A stretch of 64,000 nucleotides of DNA from Planctomycetales bacterium (GTDB lineage Bacteria > Planctomycetota > Phycisphaerae > SM23-33). Position numbers and translations under genes: made by a program. Below are positions 6,827 to 15,235 of the stretch, piece after piece. The stretch lies in contig JAUWNJ010000003.1 of the NCBI GenBank assembly GCA_030612725.1, positions 1-64,000 of the forward strand, in the 5' to 3' direction. The notes beneath the pieces are model-generated. The model was not told where the DNA came from. It saw only the letters and a program-made list of their open reading frames with translations, and made no database searches. Within the stretch, counting starts at the first letter, position 1, and each line of letters begins with the position of its first letter.

Positions 6827-8335
6827 ATGGTGAAAGAAAACATGCATACACTGTTGGGCATCGCTTTTGTGTCCGGGCTGCTATTGCTATCCGGCTGCAC
6901 GGCGACCAGCGGCCAGTTCTCTGCATCCCGCGCCGCCTCCCTGAGGAGAAGGATACTTCTTCCGGAGGTGGAACGTATCCAGGATGGAGTGGAACCGGAG
7001 ACGTTCCAGAAGGTGGCCATCCCCGACCGGGCGATGACCCTGAAGGAGGCGGCCGCCATAGCCCTCGCCAACAACCACTCGATCAAGATCTCCGCAGAGG
7101 ATGTAACCATCGCGACGGGAAACGTGGGGATAGCACGGTCGCTCTTCTTCCCGCAGGTTTCGGCGACTTACGGATACGTCCACAACCAGATGCAACCGGC
7201 CTTCGTGAACCCCGACAATCCGTTGATGCCTCCGTTCTATGCCGGCGAAAAAGAGTTCCAGCGTGCCGAACTCAAGGCCCAGATGATTCTGTGGGATTTT
7301 GGCAAGACACTCGGCACTTATCGTCAGTCCATCCTTGCCGGAGAGATCGCCAGGTTGAGGTCAACACGCAACGCCCAGCAGGTCCGATTGCAGGTGGCTG
7401 AAGCCTACTTCGCCATTCTGCGCGCTCAGAAGGCGCGGCTCATCGCAGAGGAATCCCTCGCCCAGGCAGAAGCGCACGCCAGGACGGCAAGGAGTTTTCA
7501 TGGACAGGGCCTTGTGGACAAGAGCGACGTTCTACGCGCCGATCTCCAGGTCGCGGAGGTCAAGCAATTGCTCATAAGGGCGAGGAACGCCGTTGAGTTG
7601 GCCACCTCCGGGTTCAATAGTGTGCTCGGTATCAATGTGAATCGCAAGACGGAAGTAGTCGATACCAAGGATGCCCCGGTAGCATCTCCTGGCCTTCAGG
7701 ACGCCCTGCAACTTGCCGTTGATAACAGGCCCGAGTTTCAGGTCATCCAAAAGAGCATTCGAATCCAGGAAGAGGCCCTTACCGTCGCCCGTGCAGAGCA
7801 CTTCCCCCGGATTTACGTCGGCGGCGGGTACAACTGGACGGACGATGCCTACCGGAAATGGGGCGACAGCCACGGCGACCTACACAAGGGGGCGTGGGTA
7901 GGCGAGGTCGGTATCGCGATTGACCTTTTCAGCGGTGGGCGGACGCTGGCCAAATCGCGCATCGCGCGCGCCCGAATCCGCCAAGCCGAAGCCCAGGCCA
8001 AACAACTCTGCGACGCCATCGCGCTTCAGGTAAAGAACGGCGTGCTGGGAATCGCCGAAGCCAGAGAGCGTATCACTGTGGCGACAAAAGCCGTAGCGCA
8101 GGCCAGAGAGAATCTGCGCCTTGTGAACAACAAGTACAGGCAGAACGTGGCCTCCTCGACAGATGTAGTGGACGCCGAGACTTCCCTGATCAGGGCGCAA
8201 AGCAATTACCACAGTGCCATCTACGACTGCCACACTGCTTTGGCGCGTCTGGTGAGCGCTACCGGCACAGAGGCCCTTGTGGCCGAAGGCCCAGGCCCCA
8301 AAGACGAGAAAGAGAAACGGGAGAAACAGAAATGA
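6827..8335 (+). CDS. TolC/OprM-type outer-membrane efflux lipoprotein
   Basis: The 502-residue protein begins with a lipoprotein signal: a hydrophobic stretch (LLGIAFVSGLLLLSGC) whose final LSGC is a lipobox, so Cys would be acylated. Two outer-membrane-efflux-protein repeats follow, with the typical DRAMTLKEAAAIALANNHSI start and long heptad-rich helices (RLQVAEAYFAILRAQKARLI). The second half contains AEHFPRIYVGGGYNW and a closing helix before a charged tail. It would form the trimeric outer-membrane duct of a tripartite pump with the next two genes. GGAG precedes the start and the stop overlaps the adaptor gene by four bases. Its role implies a diderm cell plan. Confidence 0.93.
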   Translation: MVKENMHTLLGIAFVSGLLLLSGCTATSGQFSASRAASLRRRILLPEVERIQDGVEPETFQKVAIPDRAMTLKEAAAIALANNHSIKISAEDVTIATGNVGIARSLFFPQVSATYGYVHNQMQPAFVNPDNPLMPPFYAGEKEFQRAELKAQMILWDFGKTLGTYRQSILAGEIARLRSTRNAQQVRLQVAEAYFAILRAQKARLIAEESLAQAEAHARTARSFHGQGLVDKSDVLRADLQVAEVKQLLIRARNAVELATSGFNSVLGINVNRKTEVVDTKDAPVASPGLQDALQLAVDNRPEFQVIQKSIRIQEEALTVARAEHFPRIYVGGGYNWTDDAYRKWGDSHGDLHKGAWVGEVGIAIDLFSGGRTLAKSRIARARIRQAEAQAKQLCDAIALQVKNGVLGIAEARERITVATKAVAQARENLRLVNNKYRQNVASSTDVVDAETSLIRAQSNYHSAIYDCHTALARLVSATGTEALVAEGPGPKDEKEKREKQK

Positions 8336-9609
8336 TGAAACCAAACAGACGACGTTGGGCAAATGTTACAGCCCCCTTCGTTATTCTACTCCTGTCGGCC
8401 GGGGGATGTAGCGACGCCGATTCCGACAAGAACGCGCAGGCTGACCCCGTAAGGCACGTCGCCGCTGTGTCGGCTCAGAAGGGACCCATCGCAGAAGCAC
8501 TACACCTGACAGGCACGCTCGCAGCCAACCATGAAATCAAAGTAACCTCGAAGATTCCAGGCAGAGTAGCGAAGGTGCTCGTCGAGGAGGGTTCTTCCGT
8601 CAAGGCAGGAACCGTACTGATCGAACTGGAACGCGAAGAGCTTTCTCTGGCAGTTGCCGAGGCGGAAGCGGCCGTGGCGGCCGCTGGGGCCGGTCTGGCC
8701 AAGGTGCTGGCTGGGACCAGAAAGGAAGAGATCGCCCAAGAAGAGGCTGCCGCAGCCCAGGCCAGGGCAAACGCGGACATCTGTCGGCTTACCTTCGAGC
8801 GGATGGCAAACCTCCTGAAGGAGCAGTCGATTCCGAAGACAAGGTACGACGAGGCGAAGGCGCGATTCGACACAGCCTCGGCCCGGTACAAGGCGGCCCA
8901 GGCCAGCCTTGAGATGGCAAGAGCGGGTGCGACAAAGGAAGAGGTTGCAATTGCCAGGGCGCGGGCCGGTCAAGCCCGGGCCGCACTGGCTTCGGTCAAG
9001 AGGCAATACCAGAACGCTTCGATAGTCTCCCCCATCAATGGAATTGTGGCATACAGGAACGTTGAACCGGGAGAGGTGGTTTCCCCGCCGATGATGCCCG
9101 GCAAGGCACTGCTCGTGATCGTGGACGTAAGCGCCCTAAAGACGAAGGTGAACGTCTCGGAAAAACGGGTAAAGGCCGTGAGTCTCGGTCAGGAGGCCGA
9201 CATCACTATCGATGCCTTCGGCGGGGAGACCTTTCATGGCAAGGTCTCCAGGATCAGTCCCGTGGTGGACGCACGCAGCCGGACCTTCGAGGCCGAAATC
9301 CTGATACCGAATCCCGGCAGCCGGTTAAAGCCCGGCATGTTCGCCAGAGTGCGACTCGACCTGGTAAGAAGAACGAACGTTGTAAAGATACCCCTCAAGG
9401 CGGTCTGTGAGGGAAACAGCAAGGTAGTCTTTGTGGCGGCGAACGGCACGGCCGAATCGCGGCATGTGACGCTCGGCATTTCAGACGGCATTGACGTCGA
9501 AGTCATTTCCGGAGTAACGGCTGGCGAGATGGTCATCACGCGAGGCAATCTGGGTCTGGAAAACGGCGAGAGTATCGTTGTGAAGAATTCCGAGAAAACC
9601 GGCAAATAG
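8332..9609 (+). CDS. RND efflux periplasmic adaptor (HlyD/AcrA-like)
   Basis: The ATG overlaps the preceding stop (ATGA), so translation is coupled. The 425-residue product starts with a signal peptide ending LLLSAGGC, which resembles a lipobox. The barrel-sandwich halves are VTSKIPGRVAKVLVEEGSSV (about residue 65) and ASIVSPINGIVAYRNVEPGE (about 230). They flank an Ala/Glu-rich coiled-coil hairpin (residues 105-225). Beta-barrel and membrane-proximal domains follow (ISPVVDARSRTFEAEILIPN). Adaptors of this family link the inner-membrane RND pump to the outer-membrane duct. Order and spacing match a complete tripartite operon. Confidence 0.93.
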   Translation: MMKPNRRRWANVTAPFVILLLSAGGCSDADSDKNAQADPVRHVAAVSAQKGPIAEALHLTGTLAANHEIKVTSKIPGRVAKVLVEEGSSVKAGTVLIELEREELSLAVAEAEAAVAAAGAGLAKVLAGTRKEEIAQEEAAAAQARANADICRLTFERMANLLKEQSIPKTRYDEAKARFDTASARYKAAQASLEMARAGATKEEVAIARARAGQARAALASVKRQYQNASIVSPINGIVAYRNVEPGEVVSPPMMPGKALLVIVDVSALKTKVNVSEKRVKAVSLGQEADITIDAFGGETFHGKVSRISPVVDARSRTFEAEILIPNPGSRLKPGMFARVRLDLVRRTNVVKIPLKAVCEGNSKVVFVAANGTAESRHVTLGISDGIDVEVISGVTAGEMVITRGNLGLENGESIVVKNSEKTGK

Positions 9610-9630
9610 CCATCGGGAGGTTGGTCTCTA

Positions 9631-12600
9631 ATGCGAATACCTGAATTTTCCGTGCGCCGCCCCGTGGCGGTGCTGATGCTCATAATGATTATCGTGGTTC
9701 TGGGCGCGATCTCATTTCTGCGTCTTCCCATCGAACTGATGCCCGACCTGACATATCCCGTGGCCGCCGTGATCACGAGCTATGAGGGCGTCGCGTCCGA
9801 AGACATAGAGACGCTGGTCACCAAGCCCATCGAGACCGCGGTAAGCAGGGTCAAGAACGTCAAGACAGTTACGTCCACCTCGCAGGAGGGGCTGTCGATA
9901 GTAGTGGTCGAATTCGAATGGGGTACGAACATCGACTTCGCGGCCCAGGACATGCGCGACGGCATCGGCGTTGTCAAAGACTACCTGCCATCCGAGATTG
10001 ACGACCCTATCGTCGTCAAGTTCGATCCGGCCATGATACCGGTGATTGCCTACGGTATCACGGGCAAGCGGGATCTGCGCGACCTTCGCACGCTCGTTAA
10101 AGACGAGATAAAGGATCGCATCGAGATGGTTGACGGGGTGGCAAGCGCCATGATCATGGGCGGGCGCGAGAGGGAGATACAGGTTCTGATTGATCGGGCG
10201 AAGCTGGAGTCTCTGGGAATCCCGCTTCAGCAAATAGTCTCAAAGCTGCGTTACGAGAACTTGAACCTTTCCGGCGGGCACGTCACGCGAGGCCACACTG
10301 AATATCTGCTGCGGACACTCGGCGAGTTCGAGAACATCGACCAGATCAGAAATACGGTTGTGGCTGTCCGGAACGGCGCCCCCGTCTATGTCAGAGACAT
10401 GGCCACAGTCGCCGACACCCACAAAGAAGTCCGCAGCGACGGACACGTGAACGGGCAAAACGGGCTTATTCTTTCCGTTGTCAAGGAATCCGGAGCCAAC
10501 ACTGCGGACGTTGTGGCAGCGGTCAGGAAGCAGGTGGCAGCACTTCGGGGCGAACTTCCGCCGGACATCAAGTTCCACATTGCCCTCGACCAGGGAGTAC
10601 TCACCGAGAAGATTGTCGCCAGCACGGTGCAGGATGCACTTTGGGGCGGGCTGATAGCCGCCGTTGTGATCTTGCTCGTACTCCGAAACTGGCGTCCCAC
10701 CGTTACTATTGCCCTGTCAATTCCCCTGTCGATCCTGGCTACGCTTGTGGTTGTCCACGCCTTCGACTTCACGCTCAATACCATGACCATGAGCGGGATC
10801 GCTCTGGGGGTCGGAATGCTGGTCAGTAATGCCATTATCGTCATTGAGAACATCTTCCGGCATATGCAGGAAGGCAAGAACCGCTTTGATGCGGCCGTTG
10901 AAGGAACGAGCGAGGTGGGCGGCGCCATTGCCGCCTCCACCTTCACCACGGTGGCGGTTTTTCTACCGATGTTTTTTGCCACGGGGATCGCTGGTAAGAT
11001 CTCCCGCGGCCTGGCCCTGACGGTATCGGTGTCCCTGTTCGCATCGCTGTTCGTTGCGCTGACGCTCGTCCCGATGATGGCCTCGAAGATATTTCGTCTC
11101 AAGAGCAAGCCGGACGGGGACCGGGCCAAACACAAGGCCGAAGGATTCGTTCGCAGGGGCTATGTCGGCCTTATCCGCTGGACACTTCGCAACCGCTGGA
11201 AAACAACCTTGGCGTCGTTCGCGGTCTTCGGAGCAAGTCTTGCGCTTTTGCCCTGGGTGGGCACCGAGTTCATGCCTGCAATTGATACCGGACTTGTGAT
11301 CATCAAGGTCGAGATGCCGGTCGGTACGGAACTCGATGAGACGCGTCAAGTCGTCGAGCAGATTGAGGAGATAATGGCTTCTGAGGAAGGCCTGGACGTT
11401 GTTTGCTCATTTACCGGCGTGTTGAGCGGTGCAAAGATGGAAGCGGCCTTCGGTATGAGCAACCTTGGAGTGAACGAGGCCCAGATATTCGCCCATGCCG
11501 TGGACAAGGACAAGCGCAGCCGAACCACAACGCAGATAGAGAACAGCATCCGCAAGAAGCTGCCACGAATCAAAGGCGCCAAGATAGAATTTATGGACCT
11601 TGCCCGAATGATCACCAGCGCCGGTACCGGACAGATTCCTATTGAAGTGAAGATATTCGGCAAGGACATAGACACCCTTACACAAATGGCGGATGGCCTG
11701 GTGGCTGACTGCAAAGGTATTGAAGGCCTTTACGACGTGGATACGACCCTTCGGCACGGCAAACCGGAACTGCATTTCAAGATCGACCGGGAGAAAGCCT
11801 CCCAAATGGGCCTCTCGGTAGCCCAGGTGGCTTCGACGATTCGCTCTTCGTTCGAGGGACAGGTGGCGACACTCTACCGGACTGGCGGGGACGAGTTTGA
11901 CCTTCGTGTGAAGTACCGCCAGGACGACAGGAGTACCATCGAGAACGTTGAGGACATCCTGGTAACGGCTCCGCTGGGCTCACAGCACCGGCTTTCGGAC
12001 ATCGCAGCAATATCGAAGGGCGAAGGCCCGGTCCGCCTTTTCCGCGAGAATCAGAAGCGCAAGGCCTCCGTGACTGCCAACTTCAGCGGGCGCGACCTGG
12101 GCAGCATCCTCGCCGACATTCAGTCAGATGTGGCAAAGATGGACATGCCCCAGGGTTACTTCGTGGAGTACGGCGGCGAGATAAAACGAATGAGGGAAAC
12201 CTTCCTCTCCCTGGGAGTGGCCTTCGTACTCGCCATTATCCTGGTCTATATGGTAATGGCCGGACAGTTTGAGTCCCTGATCCACCCCTTCACAGTCATG
12301 TTCACTGTGCCGCTTGGGTTTATCGGCGTAATTGGGCTTCTCATCTTTACCGGCAATGCCCTGTCCCTGCCGTCGCTCCTGGGCATCATCATCCTGGGCG
12401 GGGTTGTGGTCAACAATGGCATCGTCCTGGTGGACTACGTCAACCGGCTCCGCGCTCGCGGCCTGTCAAGAGAGGACGCCATCGTGGAAGGCAGCCTGAC
12501 CAAGATGCGCCCAATGTTACTCACAGCGATTGTCGCCGTTGCCGGAATGCTGCCGATGGCTATTTCCAAAGGCGTGGGGGCTGAGATGCGCGCTCCGATT

Positions 12601-12741
12601 GCTTTGGCCGTGGTAGGCGGTATGCTGATCTCCACCTTCCTGATGCTGGTGATAATCCCGACGCTCTACAGCATCTTCGACGACATTGGACATCACACAA
12701 AGCGGCACGCTACCCGAATACTACATGGAAATGCAGAATAG
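9631..12741 (+). CDS. RND-family efflux transporter (HAE1/AcrB-like)
   Basis: At 1036 residues this is a full-length RND pump: a first membrane helix (RPVAVLMLIMIIVVLGAISF), a large periplasmic loop, six central helices, a second loop and five closing helices. The porter entry motif DLTYPVAAVITSYEGVASED and the family loop LMPDLTYP are clear. In TM4, where AcrB has VDDAIVVVEN, this protein has VSNAIIVIEN, and the TM10 lysine position reads VVNNGIVLVDY. The classical Asp-Asp/Lys proton relay is therefore not conserved. Related subfamilies with substitutions here exist, so the pump may still work. Substrate is unknown. The gene closes the regulated operon and is followed with no gap by plsC. 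Confidence 0.95.
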   Translation: MRIPEFSVRRPVAVLMLIMIIVVLGAISFLRLPIELMPDLTYPVAAVITSYEGVASEDIETLVTKPIETAVSRVKNVKTVTSTSQEGLSIVVVEFEWGTNIDFAAQDMRDGIGVVKDYLPSEIDDPIVVKFDPAMIPVIAYGITGKRDLRDLRTLVKDEIKDRIEMVDGVASAMIMGGREREIQVLIDRAKLESLGIPLQQIVSKLRYENLNLSGGHVTRGHTEYLLRTLGEFENIDQIRNTVVAVRNGAPVYVRDMATVADTHKEVRSDGHVNGQNGLILSVVKESGANTADVVAAVRKQVAALRGELPPDIKFHIALDQGVLTEKIVASTVQDALWGGLIAAVVILLVLRNWRPTVTIALSIPLSILATLVVVHAFDFTLNTMTMSGIALGVGMLVSNAIIVIENIFRHMQEGKNRFDAAVEGTSEVGGAIAASTFTTVAVFLPMFFATGIAGKISRGLALTVSVSLFASLFVALTLVPMMASKIFRLKSKPDGDRAKHKAEGFVRRGYVGLIRWTLRNRWKTTLASFAVFGASLALLPWVGTEFMPAIDTGLVIIKVEMPVGTELDETRQVVEQIEEIMASEEGLDVVCSFTGVLSGAKMEAAFGMSNLGVNEAQIFAHAVDKDKRSRTTTQIENSIRKKLPRIKGAKIEFMDLARMITSAGTGQIPIEVKIFGKDIDTLTQMADGLVADCKGIEGLYDVDTTLRHGKPELHFKIDREKASQMGLSVAQVASTIRSSFEGQVATLYRTGGDEFDLRVKYRQDDRSTIENVEDILVTAPLGSQHRLSDIAAISKGEGPVRLFRENQKRKASVTANFSGRDLGSILADIQSDVAKMDMPQGYFVEYGGEIKRMRETFLSLGVAFVLAIILVYMVMAGQFESLIHPFTVMFTVPLGFIGVIGLLIFTGNALSLPSLLGIIILGGVVVNNGIVLVDYVNRLRARGLSREDAIVEGSLTKMRPMLLTAIVAVAGMLPMAISKGVGAEMRAPIALAVVGGMLISTFLMLVIIPTLYSIFDDIGHHTKRHATRILHGNAE

Positions 12742-13392
12742 ATGAAACTGTATGAATCCATAACCAAGAATGTATATGCCAGAGCATTGGAGATGCTGTC
12801 CCGCCCATATGTCCGAGACTATAGGAATTTCGACAATATCCCCAGGCAAAAAGGGAACGTCATATTTATTGCAAACCACAACTCCCTGCTGGACTCTTTT
12901 TTGCTTACCCCCCATCTGATACTGAGAACGGGGAAGATTGTATATATCTTGGGTGATAAGAAGGTATGGAGAAGCAATTTGTTCTACCGTTTTATAACAA
13001 GAATGATGTGCAACGCTATTCTCATGGATAGAGATAAACCGAGCGACATGGCAAGAGCTCTAGTTGAATGTGCAAGAAGGTTGAAGAAAGGTGGGATCCT
13101 TCTAATATTCCCAGAGGGAACCAGAGGTCTCCCCAATAACATTGCCCAGTTCAAGAGTGGGATTTATGCGATAGCGTTCCGTGCCCAGTCATCCATCGTG
13201 CCAATCTATTTGGGCAATGTTCCGCTTCTTTCCTACAAAGGAAAGCGTTTTCCAGGTTTGTTCAGGGCCTGGTTCAAACTGTCAATAAACGTTGGCTCAG
13301 AAATTGGTTATGCTGAATACAGTTCATACAAAGGGATGCGAAGCCAATTTTGTCAATATCTGAGGGAAAAAGTTTCTCGGTTACATTGTTGA
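12742..13392 (+). CDS. 1-acyl-glycerol-3-phosphate acyltransferase (PlsC-like)
   Basis: The 216-residue protein has the acyltransferase HX4D motif (NHNSLLDSF, near residue 45), the glycerol-phosphate-binding region and FPEGTRG (near residue 125). Later IVPIYLGN fits motif IV. This family acylates lysophosphatidic acid or other lysolipids at the inner membrane. The ATG follows the RND stop codon directly, with no own ribosome site, so it depends on operon translation. Base composition is clearly more AT-rich than the pump genes. A leftover RND C-terminal coding sequence begins right after its stop, so it sits at a recombination scar. Confidence 0.88.
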   Translation: MKLYESITKNVYARALEMLSRPYVRDYRNFDNIPRQKGNVIFIANHNSLLDSFLLTPHLILRTGKIVYILGDKKVWRSNLFYRFITRMMCNAILMDRDKPSDMARALVECARRLKKGGILLIFPEGTRGLPNNIAQFKSGIYAIAFRAQSSIVPIYLGNVPLLSYKGKRFPGLFRAWFKLSINVGSEIGYAEYSSYKGMRSQFCQYLREKVSRLHC

Positions 13393-13394
13393 AC

Positions 13395-13508
13395 ACGGCA
13401 CCAAATCTGCAAATTGTTCCCAATTTGTATAGTGTCTTTGATGATATTGCCCGCGCAATAAGAAAGCGAACCGCTGCGATTCTGCACGGAGAGAGTACTG
13501 ATATTTGA
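13395..13508 (+). pseudogene. C-terminal remnant of a second RND transporter gene
   Basis: The frame ending at 13508 reads LQIVPNLYSVFDDIARAIRK followed by RTAAILHGESTDI. The intact pump ends LVIIPTLYSIFDDIGHHTKR followed by HATRILHGNAE. The match is clear at protein level, though the DNA is quite different and more AT-rich. It is therefore a diverged homologue's tail rather than a recent copy. No start codon or upstream portion survives; plsC occupies that position. Confidence 0.75.
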
Positions 13509-13574
13509 AGGTGTTCCTCCGATCCACATTTGACTGTGAGGCATGGTGAGGTGCACATGAAAAACAGGGGCGTC

Positions 13575-14207
13575 TCAATCCGCTGGCTCGGCCGTTGACC
13601 AGGATGTCAGTTCGGCGATCAGTCCCTGCTTCAGTGCTGACAGAGAGCGATGGCCGCTTCCCGCCTCTGTGTCGAACATGGACTCGACGATGATCCCGTT
13701 GATCGTGGACCAAATCAGAGAAGCCATCACTGACGGATTTAAACGCCGAGCGAACTCGCCACCAGCAACACCTTCGGCAAGGACGGCCTCGATCCATTTT
13801 CGCCACTGGGTGTTGGTTTGTGCGATGTTGACGGCAAGTTCACCTTCCTTCCGCTGTCGGGCCGCGTGAGCCCAAAGATCCATTATCAACCTGCCCGAAC
13901 CGATGTAGAACTCCAGCTGGCTAAAGACGTGATCCATTATGCGACAGAGTTTATCCAGGGCGGGCAAGGGCTCTTCTATCAGGCGTTCCAGTTCTGCCTG
14001 ATCACCCGATAGCCTTTCCGAGAACACTTTCGCAAAAAGGTCCTCTTTGTTCTGGAAGTAATTGTACAAAGTCCCCTTGGAGACCCCGGCCTCCTCCGCA
14101 ACCTCTTCCATCGTTGCCGCTTCATAACCCCGAGCATCAAAGACCTTCTGCGCGGCGTCGAGAATCGCTCGCCGTTTCGCCCCCAACTGTGCATCATCTT
14201 CTGCCAT
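13575..14207 (-). CDS. TetR/AcrR-family transcriptional regulator
   Basis: The ATG at 14207 (MAEDDAQLGAKRRAIL) is preferred over the track's 14300 because GGAG lies just upstream and the TetR domain starts there. The 210-residue product has the helix-turn-helix AAQKVFDARGYEAATMEEVA then EAGVSKGTLYNYFQNKEDLF, followed by a helical C-terminal domain. It is convergent with the plsC/RND remnant. It may have controlled the lost second RND system whose tail remains at 13395-13508 (inference from adjacency). Confidence 0.88.
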   Translation of the reverse strand: MAEDDAQLGAKRRAILDAAQKVFDARGYEAATMEEVAEEAGVSKGTLYNYFQNKEDLFAKVFSERLSGDQAELERLIEEPLPALDKLCRIMDHVFSQLEFYIGSGRLIMDLWAHAARQRKEGELAVNIAQTNTQWRKWIEAVLAEGVAGGEFARRLNPSVMASLIWSTINGIIVESMFDTEAGSGHRSLSALKQGLIAELTSWSTAEPAD

Positions 14208-14321
14208 GTCTCCACATCCTCTAAAAGCCCTTGGTCCTGAACTAGGCCAATGACACCCAGCAACTAGCTTCATTATTGATGGGGCATCGCTTTCAGGCAA
14301 GGCAGAAAACGGGGCGAGTGA

Positions 14322-14640
14322 TTATGCACCTACGAATTCGAAGCCGTCGGGGATGTTCCAGCGGATGATCATGGCTTTGTCGGTGACGGTGTAGCCACGG
14401 CCCGTGTTGGCGGCGGGTTCGTTGCACCAAGGGTTCGGTTTGGTAGAGATCGCTACCCGACTTGGAATCGAGCCCTGAACCTGGCGGTTGACAACTGTGA
14501 TAAGCAGGCTGTCTCTGTTATCGGCCTATGAAGGCCAGTTTCCATGTGTTCTCGTCGACAATCACCAACTCATATGCGAGTTTAACGGACCATTCAATTG
14601 TAAAGGCTTTCGCCCTCCGAAAAGATCCTGACGAAGTGCC
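14322..14640 (-). pseudogene. Frameshifted 3' remnant of an unknown gene
   Basis: Two minus-strand frames join into one coding-like peptide. FTIEWSVKLAYELVIVDENT, ending TWKLAFIGR, stops at a TAA. One frame over, DNRDSLLITVVNRQVQGSIP continues and ends in KAMIIRWNIPDGFEFVGA at a proper stop (14322-14324). A small indel near 14525 would explain the break. No start is visible. I do not recognise the family. It lies just inside the distal end of the putative island. Confidence 0.45.
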
Positions 14641-15042
14641 ATATCCGACATGGCTCTAGGCACGCTCCAAGACTGGTTTGGAACAGAGAATATTCATCCA
14701 TCTCCAGCATTGGGGCAGTAAGAACGGCGGCGCGAAACTCGTTCACGGCGAGAGAGTTTGCTCGCTACTCGCGGAAATCCGCAAGATATTATCTACCAGT
14801 GACTTGCGTTCTGCCCGCCGTTTGGAACTCGTTCGGAGTGGGAAGTCAAAATCAATCATGCGGAGTTATCCGCAAGTTACAGTTGACAGAAACGTCCGGT
14901 AATGACATGGTGGCCGCTAGTAGCCGGTGTACAGACGGCTTGATCGTCGCCAACATGTAAGCCAGAAGAAAAACACATTCTCGCCTTATGATAATTTCTC
15001 CAAATCGACAACTTCTCGAACAAAAAGTTCTAACCACGTCCA
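14641..15042. other. No confident gene
   Basis: This stretch holds only short overlapping ORFs on several frames, none with a ribosome site or a recognisable motif. It is the distal, decayed end of the putative island. Confidence 0.5.
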
Positions 15043-15055
15043 GTCGCCCCGATTT
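15043..15055. other. Putative attR (copy of the tRNA-Pro 3' end)
   Basis: GTCGCCCCGATTT is an exact, same-orientation copy of 2407-2419. It includes the last ten bases of tRNA-Pro without the rest of the tRNA. Bases beyond the 13-mer differ on both sides. It marks the likely far boundary of a 12.6-kb integrated element. Confidence 0.65.
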
Positions 15056-15060
15056 GGAGC

Positions 15061-15087
15061 GGTCGTCGTCAAATAATGACGACGACC
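15061..15087 (-). terminator. Strong hairpin downstream of tRNA-His
   Basis: GGTCGTCGTCA and TGACGACGACC form a perfect 11-bp stem with an AATAA loop. It starts 11 bases past the 3' end of the leftward tRNA-His gene. There is no T tract, so it may be a Rho-independent-like structure or a processing signal. Confidence 0.45.
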
Positions 15088-15098
15088 TCAATGCAAAG

Positions 15099-15173
15099 GG
15101 TGGATGACGGGATTCGAACCCGTGACCCCCTGGACCACAACCAGGTGCTCTAACCAACTGAGCTACACCCACC
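15099..15173 (-). tRNA. tRNA-His (GTG)
   Basis: The minus strand folds as a tRNA: acceptor GTGGGTG/CATCCAC with one G-U pair, anticodon stem CCTGG/CCAGG with loop TTGTGGT (anticodon GTG), and T arm ACGGG-TTCGAAT-CCCGT. A G at position -1 faces C73, the tRNA-His identity element. CCA is not encoded. Confidence 0.96.
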
Positions 15174-15235
15174 ATGATTAACCAGCGAGGTATTATCCGA
15201 TTAACCGACTCGTCAATCAACTGATTTAACGACCA

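Noticed and set aside
14678-14902. 74-residue plus-strand ORF
   Set aside because: No ribosome site or recognisable motif, and it lies in decayed DNA at the island end.
15061-15087. Perfect hairpin next to attR as part of the att site
   Set aside because: It has no counterpart at tRNA-Pro and lies just past tRNA-His, so it is better explained as that tRNA's terminator or processing signal.
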